A stretch of DNA of 64,000 bases from JAOARY01 sp045345765 (lineage in GTDB: Bacteria; Bacillota; Clostridia; Peptostreptococcales; Peptostreptococcaceae), in assembly GCA_045345765.1 (NCBI GenBank), contig CP148265.1, forward strand, positions 372,001 through 436,000. Reading direction: 5' to 3'. Positions 9,065 to 17,024 of this stretch are shown here, one piece after another. The first letter of the stretch is position 1. Every line of letters begins with the position of its first letter. The notes under the pieces are model-generated. The model worked only from the letters and a program-made list of their open reading frames with translations. It searched no databases and was not told the origin of the DNA. Both the position numbers and the translations under genes were made by a program.

Positions 9065-9652
9065 TTATTTTGTATTTAATAATGATATATCAAAATATTT
9101 TAATAGATAAGAATATAATTTGTTTAAAGGAAGTCCCATAACATTATAATAGTCTCCTTCTATACTTTCAACAAATATACTACCTAACCCCTGAATACCA
9201 TATGCTCCTGCTTTATCCATAGGTTCACCTGTTTTTATATACTCTTCAATTTCATTCTTATCCAATTTTTTCATTTTTACTCTAGTTGTTTCATAATCTA
9301 ATATTTTTATATTGCCTTCCTTCTTCATTATACAAATACCCGTTATAACCTTATGATAATTATTAGAAAGTTTTTCAAGCATAGATTTTGCTTCTTCTTC
9401 TGATTTTGGCTTTCCTAATACTTCATTGTCATAAACAACTATTGTATCCGCAGAAATAATTATTTCATCATCTTCACATCTATTTAAAACATCAGCACCT
9501 TTTTCAAATGCCAACTTCATAACTAAAGAATTAACATCATTGTATGTAGTCATGTCTTCTTCTATATCACTTAATTGAACTTTAAAATCTTTTATAAATT
9601 TCATAAGTAATTCTTTTCTTCTTGGAGATCCTGATGCTAATACTATATTCAC
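9065..9652 (-). CDS. maf: Maf-family nucleoside triphosphate pyrophosphatase
   Basis: Maf proteins hydrolyse non-canonical or dTTP/UTP-type nucleotides (house-cleaning) and can arrest septation when overproduced. The 195 residues carry the signature ASGSPRRKELL at the N-terminus, SADTIVV around the catalytic aspartate, and GKPKSEEEAKSMLEKLS. A GTG start at 9652 follows GAGGTG at seven bases. First gene of the mre-min operon, downstream of the Rnf terminator. Confidence 0.94.
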   Translation of the reverse strand: MNIVLASGSPRRKELLMKFIKDFKVQLSDIEEDMTTYNDVNSLVMKLAFEKGADVLNRCEDDEIIISADTIVVYDNEVLGKPKSEEEAKSMLEKLSNNYHKVITGICIMKKEGNIKILDYETTRVKMKKLDKNEIEEYIKTGEPMDKAGAYGIQGLGSIFVESIEGDYYNVMGLPLNKLYSYLLKYFDISLLNTK

Positions 9653-9716
9653 TTTATCACCTCTTAAATCTAATTAATTATACCTATTAAGTTTACCACT
9701 TGTAATTAAAAAAAAC

Positions 9717-9746
9717 AATAAGGCGTAGTTACTACCACGCCTTATT
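9717..9746 (-). terminator. Rho-independent terminator of the rnf operon
   Basis: A 10-bp stem (AATAAGGCGT paired with ACGCCTTATT) whose minus-strand transcript ends in a run of eight Us after one G. It lies between the rnfB stop and the maf start, so it separates the Rnf operon from the cell-shape operon. Confidence 0.85.
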
Positions 9747-9791
9747 TTAGTTACAAAGTATTTACAATTTTAATTCAGTTTTAAAATATTA

Positions 9792-10697
9792 TTATTTTTC
9801 TTCTTTATTTTCCGCTTGTGCTGCCATTTTTTGTGCCTCTTCTTTTTTCTTAGCTGCTTCTCTAGCTTTTTTTGCCTCTTGTGCTTTTTTGATTTTTTCT
9901 ATCTTTTCAGGATTTCCAGATATTGCTCCTGTAGGACATTTAACAACACATTTGTAGCATTGCTTACATTTGTCATAATCGATTTTTGCTATTTTATTTT
10001 CAAATATAATAGCATCAAATGGACATTCTTTAACGCACATTCCACATCCTATACAACCAACCGAACATTTATCCTTAACTGCTTTACCAAAATCTAAAGA
10101 ATTACATTCAACTACAACTTCTTTAGAATAAGGTACCATATCAATTACATTTTTCGGACAAACATCTAAACATTTTCCACAAGATACACATTTATCTTTA
10201 TCTATTACTGCTACTCCATCAACTATATCTATTGCTCCAAATGCACACGCACTAACACAAGTTCCTAAACCTAAGCAACCATATGTACATGATTTAGATC
10301 CTGATGCTACTAACATTGCAGCTTTACAATCTTTAATTCCAACATACTCTGCTTTTTCTTTAGCTGATGAGCAGGTTCCATTACAAATTACTCTTGCTAC
10401 TTTCTTTTCTCCAGCATCTGCTTCAACACCCATAATCGAAGCTATTTGCGATGCACAATCAGAACCACCAACAGGACAAGCATTTACTGGTGCTTTTCCT
10501 TCAGCTATAGCTTGAGCTAATGCAGAACAACCTGGTAGTCCACAACCACCACAATTTGCTCCTGGTAGAGCATTATTTATTGCTTCTACCTTTGGGTCAA
10601 CTTCTACTGCAAATTTTTGAGATGCAAAAGCTAGTCCTGCTCCAAATATTAGACCCATACCACTAAGTACTGCTACCGAATTTACTATTAAAGACAA
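9792..10697 (-). CDS. rnfB: RnfB, multi-cluster ferredoxin subunit of the Rnf complex
   Basis: Entry point for electrons from ferredoxin in the membrane Rnf ferredoxin:NAD+ oxidoreductase. It has an N-terminal membrane helix, then a 4Fe-4S motif in GANCGGCGLPGC. Further clusters are in GTCVSACAFGAIDI, CVSCGKCLDVCPKNV, GCIGCGMCVKECPFDA and CKQCYKCVVKCPTGA. A 35-residue Lys/Ala/Glu tail follows. The start is TTG at 10697, with AGGAGG eight bases upstream. It is the last gene of the operon, matching the clostridial order C-D-G-E-A-B. Confidence 0.96.
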   Translation of the reverse strand: MSLIVNSVAVLSGMGLIFGAGLAFASQKFAVEVDPKVEAINNALPGANCGGCGLPGCSALAQAIAEGKAPVNACPVGGSDCASQIASIMGVEADAGEKKVARVICNGTCSSAKEKAEYVGIKDCKAAMLVASGSKSCTYGCLGLGTCVSACAFGAIDIVDGVAVIDKDKCVSCGKCLDVCPKNVIDMVPYSKEVVVECNSLDFGKAVKDKCSVGCIGCGMCVKECPFDAIIFENKIAKIDYDKCKQCYKCVVKCPTGAISGNPEKIEKIKKAQEAKKAREAAKKKEEAQKMAAQAENKEEK

Positions 10698-10709
10698 TTA
10701 TTCCACCTC

Positions 10710-11282
10710 CTATACTAATCCTGCGAATCCAAGGAACGCAATTGACATTAAACCTGCTGTTATAAGAGCTATTGGGAATCCTTTAAAAGCTTCTGGTATA
10801 TCTGCAATTTCTAATTTTTCTCTTATTCCTGCAAATAATACTATTGCTAAAGTAAATCCTATTGCCGCTCCAACACCGTTTATTATAGTTTCAATTAAAT
10901 TGTATTTTTCTTGGATGTTTATAACTGCAACCCCAAGCACTGCACAGTTTGTAGTTATAAGTGGAAGAAACACACCAAGTGATTGATATAGAGTTGGTGA
11001 CATCTTTTGTATAACCATTTCAACAAATTGAACTAATGATGCTATTACTAATATGAATGCTAATGTTTGTAAATATTCTATTCCAGCCATTACTAATAAT
11101 TTCTGAACAAAATAAGTTATAGTAGACGCTATTGCCATAACGAAGGTAACTGCCATACCCATACCTATTGAAGTTTCTACTTTTTTAGAAACTCCAAGGA
11201 AAGGACAGATACCTAGGAATCTTGACATAACGAAGTTATTTACAAGTATTGAACTTAAAAGAATTATAAAAATCCCCATCAT
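10710..11282 (-). CDS. rnfA: RnfA, membrane subunit of the Rnf complex
   Basis: One of two homologous six-helix membrane subunits (RnfA/RnfE) that take part in ion translocation. MSRFLGICPFLGVSKK at the first loop and PLITTNCAVLGVAVI in the centre are the conserved half-helix motifs, each with a Cys that can bind the intramembrane 2Fe-2S cluster. Two adjacent ATGs (11282 and 11279) follow GGAGGAGAA; the second has slightly better spacing. Confidence 0.96.
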   Translation of the reverse strand: MMGIFIILLSSILVNNFVMSRFLGICPFLGVSKKVETSIGMGMAVTFVMAIASTITYFVQKLLVMAGIEYLQTLAFILVIASLVQFVEMVIQKMSPTLYQSLGVFLPLITTNCAVLGVAVINIQEKYNLIETIINGVGAAIGFTLAIVLFAGIREKLEIADIPEAFKGFPIALITAGLMSIAFLGFAGLV

Positions 11283-11320
11283 TTCTCCTCCTAAGTGTAT
11301 TATCTAAAATACATAATTTA

Positions 11321-11929
11321 TTAAGCTGCTTTCTTATCTTCTTTACCTTTTGTAAGCTTATTGAATGCTACAAGTAAAAATCCTAATGCCAAGAATGCTC
11401 CTGGAGGTAGAATCATTATTAAAGCAGGTTTATATGCTGCTCCAAATACTGCATAACCAAATATAGTTCCTCCACCTAATATTTCTCTTGTAACACCTAA
11501 TAAAGTAAGCGCAACTGTAAAACCAAGACCCATACCGATTCCATCAAATATTGATGCTACTGGGTTATTTTTTGAAGCAAAACTTTCTGCTCTACCTAAT
11601 ATAAGACAGTTAACAACTATAAGTGGAATAAATAGTCCAAGCTGTTGATCTAAAGCAGGCATATACGCCTTTAAAGCCATCCCAACAATTGTAACGAATG
11701 TCGCTATTACAACTATAAATGCTGGTATTCTTATCTTTGAAGGTATAAATTTTCTAAGACAAGATATTGCTATATTCGAACATATTAAAACTGCAGTAGT
11801 TGCCATACCCATACCAAATCCATTTATACCCGATGTAGTAACACCTAGAGTTGGACACATACCTAAAGCTTGAGCAAATACTGGGTTTTCATCTATAATA
11901 CCGTTTTTGATTAATTTTAAATAATTCAA
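11321..11929 (-). CDS. rnfE: RnfE, membrane subunit of the Rnf complex
   Basis: Homologue and partner of RnfA, with the same inverted topology. The motifs NPVFAQALGMCPTLGVT and PLIVVNCLILGRAESFASK are visible. I start it at TTG 11929, eight bases after GGAGG, giving 202 residues; the in-frame GTG at 11938 lies within the Shine-Dalgarno sequence. The C-terminus is short and basic (KGKEDKKAA). Confidence 0.95.
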   Translation of the reverse strand: MNYLKLIKNGIIDENPVFAQALGMCPTLGVTTSGINGFGMGMATTAVLICSNIAISCLRKFIPSKIRIPAFIVVIATFVTIVGMALKAYMPALDQQLGLFIPLIVVNCLILGRAESFASKNNPVASIFDGIGMGLGFTVALTLLGVTREILGGGTIFGYAVFGAAYKPALIMILPPGAFLALGFLLVAFNKLTKGKEDKKAA

Positions 11930-11941
11930 AACCGACACCTC

Positions 11942-12502
11942 CTATTTACTTAATGAATTATTATATAATTCAATAGCTGCATTAACTCCTCTAGTAACAG
12001 CATCTGAAGTTATAGTTGCTCCTGAAATTGCTACTATTTGATTATCTTGTGGAGTTCCATTTTTGATTACTTCTAAATTTTTGCTTACAGATTTTCCATC
12101 ATATTGATCATTAAACGAATCATCCTTAGCTATTGCTCCAAGACCTGGTGTTTCTGTATGATTTCCAATACTTACAGCAGTAATTTTACCATCTGTACTT
12201 ATACCAACCATAACTTCAACTTCTCCACCATATCCACTTGGTGCAGTTTTTATAGTATATCCTACTACTTCACCATCTTTTAAACCTTTGTATACTTCTC
12301 TTACTAATGGTGCATTAAAATCTTCTTTTATTTCTTCAAATTTATTTGCATCTGCTAATAATTCTTTTCTCATGTTTGTACTTGAAAGTGCTGCTTGTTC
12401 TGCTATTGCACCCGCTGTCATTTGATTTGTAAAACCAAGTGCAAATGCTGCAACTGCACATATAACAGTTAGAATAGCACCTAATTTAATAATCTCTTTC
12501 AT
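11942..12502 (-). CDS. rnfG: RnfG, FMN-binding subunit of the Rnf complex
   Basis: Extracytoplasmic flavoprotein subunit anchored by one N-terminal helix (about 5-25). The FMN is expected to be covalently attached to a threonine in the conserved SGATIT motif, seen here as AISGATITSDAV near residue 165. GEVEVMVGISTDGKI and GNHTETPGLGA are further FMN_bind landmarks. The start codon shares one base with the rnfD stop, so translation is probably coupled. Confidence 0.95.
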   Translation of the reverse strand: MKEIIKLGAILTVICAVAAFALGFTNQMTAGAIAEQAALSSTNMRKELLADANKFEEIKEDFNAPLVREVYKGLKDGEVVGYTIKTAPSGYGGEVEVMVGISTDGKITAVSIGNHTETPGLGAIAKDDSFNDQYDGKSVSKNLEVIKNGTPQDNQIVAISGATITSDAVTRGVNAAIELYNNSLSK

Positions 12503-13446
12503 TATTTAGACACCTCCCCAAATACTCTTGGACTAGTGTATTTTTCTATAAGTGGTGTTGCAACATTCATAAATAAAATTGAATAAGAAACCCCTTCAGG
12601 ATATCCTCCCCAAACTCTTATTGCAACTGTCATAAGTCCACAACCTATAGCATAAATAATTTGTCCTTTTTTAGTTACAGGAGAAGAAGCATAATCTGTA
12701 GCCATAAAGAATGCACCTATCATAAGTCCACCTGCAACTGTGTGGAATATCATGTATTTAAAATCAAATCCACCAACTAAAAGTGTTAAAGCTGCTACTG
12801 TTCCAATATAATAAGTTGGTATAGTATAAGTTATAACTTTTCTATAAATAAGGTATAATCCACCTAATATTAAAAGTCCTGCTGAAGTTTCTCCTATACA
12901 TCCACCTACATTACCTATTAATAAATCCATTATATTTAAATCAAGTGCTGCATCTTTACCTTGTTCCATTAAAACTCCAAGCGGTGTTGCTGTTGCCACT
13001 GCGTCAGCTCCTGGAGTAACCCATTTAGTCATTTCAACAGGCCATGAAGCTAAAAGCATAGCTCTTGCTGCTAATGCTGGATTCATAAAATTATGTCCAA
13101 GTCCTCCAAATAATTGTTTTACTACAACTATTGCAAATATCGAACCTACAAATGGTAACCATATTGGCGCTGATGCTGGTATATTAAAAGCTAATAAAAG
13201 TCCTGTTAAAACAGCTGACCAATCATTTATAGTTACTTCTTTTTTAAGAATCTTTTGCATTGCAAATTCAGAAAGTACCGCACCTATAACGGCAGATAAT
13301 ATTACCTTTAATGCTCCCATTCTAAAGTAATATAAAGATGCTATTGTAGCTGGAAGCAAAGCAATTACTACATCTCTCATTACTGTTGATATATCTTCTT
13401 TCGCTCTTAAATGAGGAGAAGATGATATTAATAGTTTTGTACTCAT
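12502..13446 (-). CDS. rnfD: RnfD, FMN-carrying membrane subunit of the Rnf complex
   Basis: Polytopic subunit of the NQR2/RnfD family with about nine hydrophobic helices. GHNFMNPALAARAML and MATDYASSPVTKKGQ are conserved. Covalent FMN is normally attached through phosphate to a Thr or Ser; here TATPLGV in the extracellular loop looks like the attachment region. The ATG at 13446 follows AGGAGG. It lies 16 bp after rnfC. Confidence 0.95.
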   Translation of the reverse strand: MSTKLLISSSPHLRAKEDISTVMRDVVIALLPATIASLYYFRMGALKVILSAVIGAVLSEFAMQKILKKEVTINDWSAVLTGLLLAFNIPASAPIWLPFVGSIFAIVVVKQLFGGLGHNFMNPALAARAMLLASWPVEMTKWVTPGADAVATATPLGVLMEQGKDAALDLNIMDLLIGNVGGCIGETSAGLLILGGLYLIYRKVITYTIPTYYIGTVAALTLLVGGFDFKYMIFHTVAGGLMIGAFFMATDYASSPVTKKGQIIYAIGCGLMTVAIRVWGGYPEGVSYSILFMNVATPLIEKYTSPRVFGEVSK

Positions 13447-13462
13447 TTATTTTCCCTCCTTG

Positions 13463-14788
13463 CTACTTACTTTCTTTTCTTCTTTTTGCTATTATTTCTC
13501 TCTTTGCTACTCTTATTGATTGTAATAACGGTCTCTTTGATGGACATATAAATGAACACGATCCACATTCTATACAATCTAGAGCTCTAAATTCTTCAGT
13601 TTTTTCAAAATCATTCTTTAAAGAATAGGCACTTAAATAAACTGGTTGTAAATTAGCTGGACAAATATCAACACATTTACCACATTTAATACAGTTTTGA
13701 GGTTGCTTTAAAGTTGCTTCTTCTTTGTTTAGACATAGAATTCCTGAACTTCCCTTAACAACAGGTATATCTGTTGCATATTGAGCAAATCCCATCATAG
13801 GTCCACCCATGATTATTTTTCCTGGTTCTTCTTTAAATCCACCACATTCTTCGATTATATCATCTACTAGAGTTCCCACTTTTATAAGTAAGTTTCCTGG
13901 TTCCTTAATAGCACTACCAGTTACTGTAGTAATTCTTTCTATTAAAGGTAATCCTGTTTTTATAGTTTTAGAAAGTTGTGCTGCTGTTCCAACATTATTT
14001 ACAACAACTCCAACATCCATTGGAAGTCCACCTGAAGGAACTTCTTTTCCTATGCATGCATATATAAGTTGTTTTTCTGCACCTTGTGGATACTTAGTTT
14101 CTAAAGCTACAACTTCAATTCCTTCATGCCCTTGACAGGCTTCTTCCATGGCCTTTATTGCATCCATTTTATTATTTTCAATACCTATGTAACCTTTTTT
14201 TACATTAACAGATTTCATAAGAGCCTTAAGTCCATATACTACATCTTCTGGTTCTTCTAACATTAATCTGTGGTCAGCTGTAAGATAAGGCTCACACTCT
14301 GCACCATTTAATATAATATATTCTATTTTCTTTTCTTTTGGAGGAGATAATTTAACGTATGCTGGGAATGTTGCTCCACCCATACCTACTATACCTGCAT
14401 TCTTTACAATTTGCACAATTTCTTCTCCACTTAATTCTTCAACTGGCTTAAAAGGCTTTATGTCCTCATGAATTTCATTTTTCATATCATTTTCAATAAT
14501 TACACAAAGTCCTGTTCCATTAGTAACATTCACCTGTGCCACCTTTTTAACAACACCAGAAACTGATGAATGAATTGGCGCACATACAAACCCTTGCATT
14601 TCACCTATAAGTTGACCAACTTTTACTTGATCTCCTGGCTTAACAAGCGCTTTAGCTGGAGCACCTATATGTTGTTGTAATGGTATATATACCATTTTAG
14701 GCTCATTAGCTCTCCTCACAGCTAGCTTTTCAGTTGCTTTTTTTCTGTGTGGAGGATGTACTCCGCCTTTGAAAGTTGAAAACTTCAT
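13463..14788 (-). CDS. rnfC: RnfC, NADH/FMN-binding subunit of the Rnf complex
   Basis: Peripheral subunit where electrons pass to NAD+. GMGGATFPAYVKLSPP is the Rossmann-like nucleotide/FMN motif and ILNGAECEPYLTADHRLM follows. C-terminal 4Fe-4S sites are CIKCGKCVDICPANLQP and CIECGSCSFICPSKRP. I place the start at ATG 14788 (441 residues), directly after AGGAGGGAAGAAT. An open frame extends upstream to 14866, but its 26 residues are not family-like and lack a ribosome-binding site. First gene of the operon, behind a long leader. Confidence 0.96.
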   Translation of the reverse strand: MKFSTFKGGVHPPHRKKATEKLAVRRANEPKMVYIPLQQHIGAPAKALVKPGDQVKVGQLIGEMQGFVCAPIHSSVSGVVKKVAQVNVTNGTGLCVIIENDMKNEIHEDIKPFKPVEELSGEEIVQIVKNAGIVGMGGATFPAYVKLSPPKEKKIEYIILNGAECEPYLTADHRLMLEEPEDVVYGLKALMKSVNVKKGYIGIENNKMDAIKAMEEACQGHEGIEVVALETKYPQGAEKQLIYACIGKEVPSGGLPMDVGVVVNNVGTAAQLSKTIKTGLPLIERITTVTGSAIKEPGNLLIKVGTLVDDIIEECGGFKEEPGKIIMGGPMMGFAQYATDIPVVKGSSGILCLNKEEATLKQPQNCIKCGKCVDICPANLQPVYLSAYSLKNDFEKTEEFRALDCIECGSCSFICPSKRPLLQSIRVAKREIIAKRRKESK

Positions 14789-15030
14789 ATTCTTCCCTCC
14801 TAAAACATTATAGTTTAAGCAATATTTCCTCATTAAAAAAGGAAAACATTTTCTAATAAAAAACAAAAAAAATTATGCTTATTCTAGTATTATATCTAAT
14901 AGATTTATAGTGACTTTATGCAAATTAAACTTCTTAACCCTTTTAAATTAAATACTTTAAATCAAAGTTTAAATCTACAATATATACGACACCATAATAA
15001 TCCATTTAATAAAAATTTAGTTACTAATCA

Positions 15031-15058
15031 ATTATATCACATATAATAAAGCTTTAAA
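15031..15058 (-). promoter_or_regulatory. Possible second promoter in the rnf leader
   Basis: On the minus strand TTTAAA is followed 16 bases later by TATAAT, preceded by TGTGA rather than an extended TGN. The -35 match is weak. If used, it would give an rnf leader of about 235 bases. Confidence 0.35.
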
Positions 15059-15176
15059 TATATATTATTTAAAAGACTTTTTCCTACATAATTATACATA
15101 AATATAATCAAATATTAGTTATCTTTTTATTATAAATTTGAATTATGAATCTATACAGTTCACAATCTACATTAAC

Positions 15177-15205
15177 ATTATATTAGTATTTCAACATTTT
15201 TTCAA
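15177..15205 (-). promoter_or_regulatory. Sigma-A-type promoter upstream of rnfC
   Basis: On the minus strand TTGAAA (15205-15200) and TATAAT (15182-15177) are separated by exactly 17 bases. It is the best promoter between rnfC and the next gene. It implies a 5' untranslated leader of roughly 380 bases for rnfCDGEAB. Confidence 0.65.
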
Positions 15206-15446
15206 GTGTATACAATAAACCATTTTACCCAAAAATATAATTTTTGTCGAATAGAATAAATTTTTGTGTATTTTTATTAATAATTTAACAAAGATTATAT
15301 TCCTTTTCCCAAAAATTCAGACTAATTAATCACGATTGACTTTTTGTAGAATTCGCCTAATACTAATTCATTTTCAACTTCACTAAAGTTATTGAAACTT
15401 ATTCGCATTTGACATAATGATATATTTTATATTTTTTAATAAAAAA

Positions 15447-15475
15447 AACACTATCAAAATAAAGTTGATAATGTT
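15447..15475 (-). terminator. Terminator after the NlpC/P60 gene
   Basis: An 11-bp stem with one wobble pair and a 7-base loop. In the minus-strand transcript it is followed by a run of U. It lies 30 bases past the stop codon of the P60 hydrolase gene. Confidence 0.8.
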
Positions 15476-15505
15476 TTTAAATATTTTTTTAACTATTAAA
15501 TTTTA

Positions 15506-16396
15506 TTATTTGATTCTTCTTGCCCATTTATAAACCCTCTTATAAAAACCTGTACTCAAATCAGATATGGTAACTGATTTAGCAGATCCTGATGACTCAT
15601 GTATGAACTTTCCTTGACCTAAATATATTCCAACATGATTTACTCTTCCTTTTTTACTTGTATCAAAAAACACAAGATCTCCAGGCTGTAAATTTTCTTT
15701 GGATATCTTAGTTCCTGTTTTACTTTGTTCTAAAGAAGTTCTAGGTATATTAACATTTAATGCTTTTTTAAACACATATTTTGTATAAGATGAACAATCA
15801 TAAGAATTTGGACCATTTGCTCCATATACATATGGAACTCCAATTTTACTTTTTGCAACAGATATTATCTTTGAAGAATCATTTCTAAATTCTCCTCTTG
15901 TAGCTACAGCACTACCTACAATATATGTTTTATCTAATGAAACCAGTTCACTAAATATATAAGCTTTAGTATCCTTATACTTTATTTTATAAAAATCGCC
16001 TTCTTTTTCATATATATATACTTTATCAGACATATTAGCTTTATATAATACCTCTGATTTTAAATTAGCTTCTTTTCTTATATTACAATTATTGTCTATA
16101 ACTACACCATAAAAACCATCATTTAAGTCACTTGTATATTCTGCACTTATGTATGCTTTTTTATCTTTTTCAAAATTAATTTCATACCACTTAAGTTCAT
16201 TTTCTTCAATTTCATTAATAACACATATTTCTTTTGAATTTTCAATCTTCCCTATTATATCTGCTTCTATACTAGTTCCTGATCTGACATTCAAAACATC
16301 AGCAGAAACCTTTACAGTCTTGTAATCCGCAGCATATGAAGCAGAAGAAGCAAATAAACAAATACCAAGTAAACATATCGACAATTTTTTTATCAT
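15506..16396 (-). CDS. Secreted NlpC/P60 endopeptidase with SH3 domains
   Basis: Predicted cell-wall hydrolase that cleaves peptide stems (gamma-D-Glu to diamino acid). A signal peptide (MIKKLSICLLGICLFASSA) precedes two bacterial SH3 domains: one at about 25-88 (VLNVRSGTSIEADIIG) and one at about 95-150. The NlpC/P60 domain spans about 175-296. In the 296-residue product the catalytic triad is probably Cys201 (YDCSSY), His254 (NHVGIYLG) and His266. The ATG at 16396 has GGGAG at good spacing; an upstream TTG in the same frame does not. The gene stands alone with its own terminator. Confidence 0.92.
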   Translation of the reverse strand: MIKKLSICLLGICLFASSASYAADYKTVKVSADVLNVRSGTSIEADIIGKIENSKEICVINEIEENELKWYEINFEKDKKAYISAEYTSDLNDGFYGVVIDNNCNIRKEANLKSEVLYKANMSDKVYIYEKEGDFYKIKYKDTKAYIFSELVSLDKTYIVGSAVATRGEFRNDSSKIISVAKSKIGVPYVYGANGPNSYDCSSYTKYVFKKALNVNIPRTSLEQSKTGTKISKENLQPGDLVFFDTSKKGRVNHVGIYLGQGKFIHESSGSAKSVTISDLSTGFYKRVYKWARRIK

Positions 16397-16517
16397 AACA
16401 AATCTCCCTTTAATCAAATTTCTTATTGAATTTTATTATATCATAAATTTTTTTTATTATTGTGATTTCTTTGATATTTTTTTAATTTAATTCTATATTC
16501 CTATTTTAAAATAAATT

Positions 16518-17012
16518 TTATTCTACTCTAAATTCTGCTACAGTTTCATTTGTTTTTGATGATTGTATAACCACATTTCCCTTAAAATTTTTCTTTGCAT
16601 AATCTATTGCCTTTTGTTTTCCTGTAAGTGCAACTTTTTGTTGTCCATCAACTATTATTCTATATATAGTCTTTGATTCATCTTCACTTTGACTAGTTGT
16701 TTGAGTGTTAGTATTAGTTGTGTTCGTGTTATCTACATTTGTATTAGTGTTAGTATTTGCAGAAGTATTATTATTTGAAGAGTTTGAGTTATTTTGACTA
16801 TCTAAATTACTATCTTCAACATTTGTATTGTTAACATTATTAGAATTAGTCAAGTTTGTATCTTTATTCTCCATAACTTTTTTAATATCTATTTTTTTCG
16901 AATTTTCCTGTGTATAGTCTGATTTATATCTGTTTCCTAAATAAGCACCAAAGAAAAAAGAAATCACTATTATGGCTATTATAACACCAATCCATATTGC
17001 AGCTTTCTTCAA
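16518..17012 (-). CDS. Membrane-anchored Asn/Thr-rich protein of unknown function
   Basis: Not recognised. It has an N-terminal transmembrane helix (about 5-26), a charged stretch, and then about 65 residues built almost wholly of Asn, Thr and Ser (about 50-115, with repeated NTNTN). A compact C-terminal region of about 50 residues (IYRIIVDGQQKVALTGKQ) could be a small folded domain outside the membrane. The layout suggests an anchor, a flexible linker and a sensor or binding domain. Start TTG 17012 with AGGAGG eight bases upstream. It follows the solute-binding protein gene by 12 bp, so they are probably co-transcribed. Confidence 0.75.
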   Translation of the reverse strand: MKKAAIWIGVIIAIIVISFFFGAYLGNRYKSDYTQENSKKIDIKKVMENKDTNLTNSNNVNNTNVEDSNLDSQNNSNSSNNNTSANTNTNTNVDNTNTTNTNTQTTSQSEDESKTIYRIIVDGQQKVALTGKQKAIDYAKKNFKGNVVIQSSKTNETVAEFRVE

Positions 17013-17024
17013 TTTAAACGCCTC

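Larger units (their letters stand above)
14789..15505. other. Long intergenic region: rnf leader and promoters
   Basis: About 715 bases without a convincing gene on either strand. The right end (about 15440-15480) holds the terminator of the NlpC/P60 gene and the middle holds the rnf promoters. The rest is very AT-rich, with several TTTAAA repeats around 14930-14970. I recognise no known riboswitch, T-box or RNA gene. Confidence 0.6.

Noticed and set aside
13809..14135. 108-codon plus-strand frame inside rnfC
   Set aside because: Complement of a well-conserved gene; no ribosome-binding site and no recognisable protein.
14789..14866. Longer N-terminus for RnfC
   Set aside because: The 26 extra residues are unlike the family, and the AGGAGGG site fits the ATG at 14788.
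14789..15505. Known riboswitch or T-box in the rnf leader
   Set aside because: No specifier or antiterminator features and none of the conserved cores I can recall; only AT-rich sequence.
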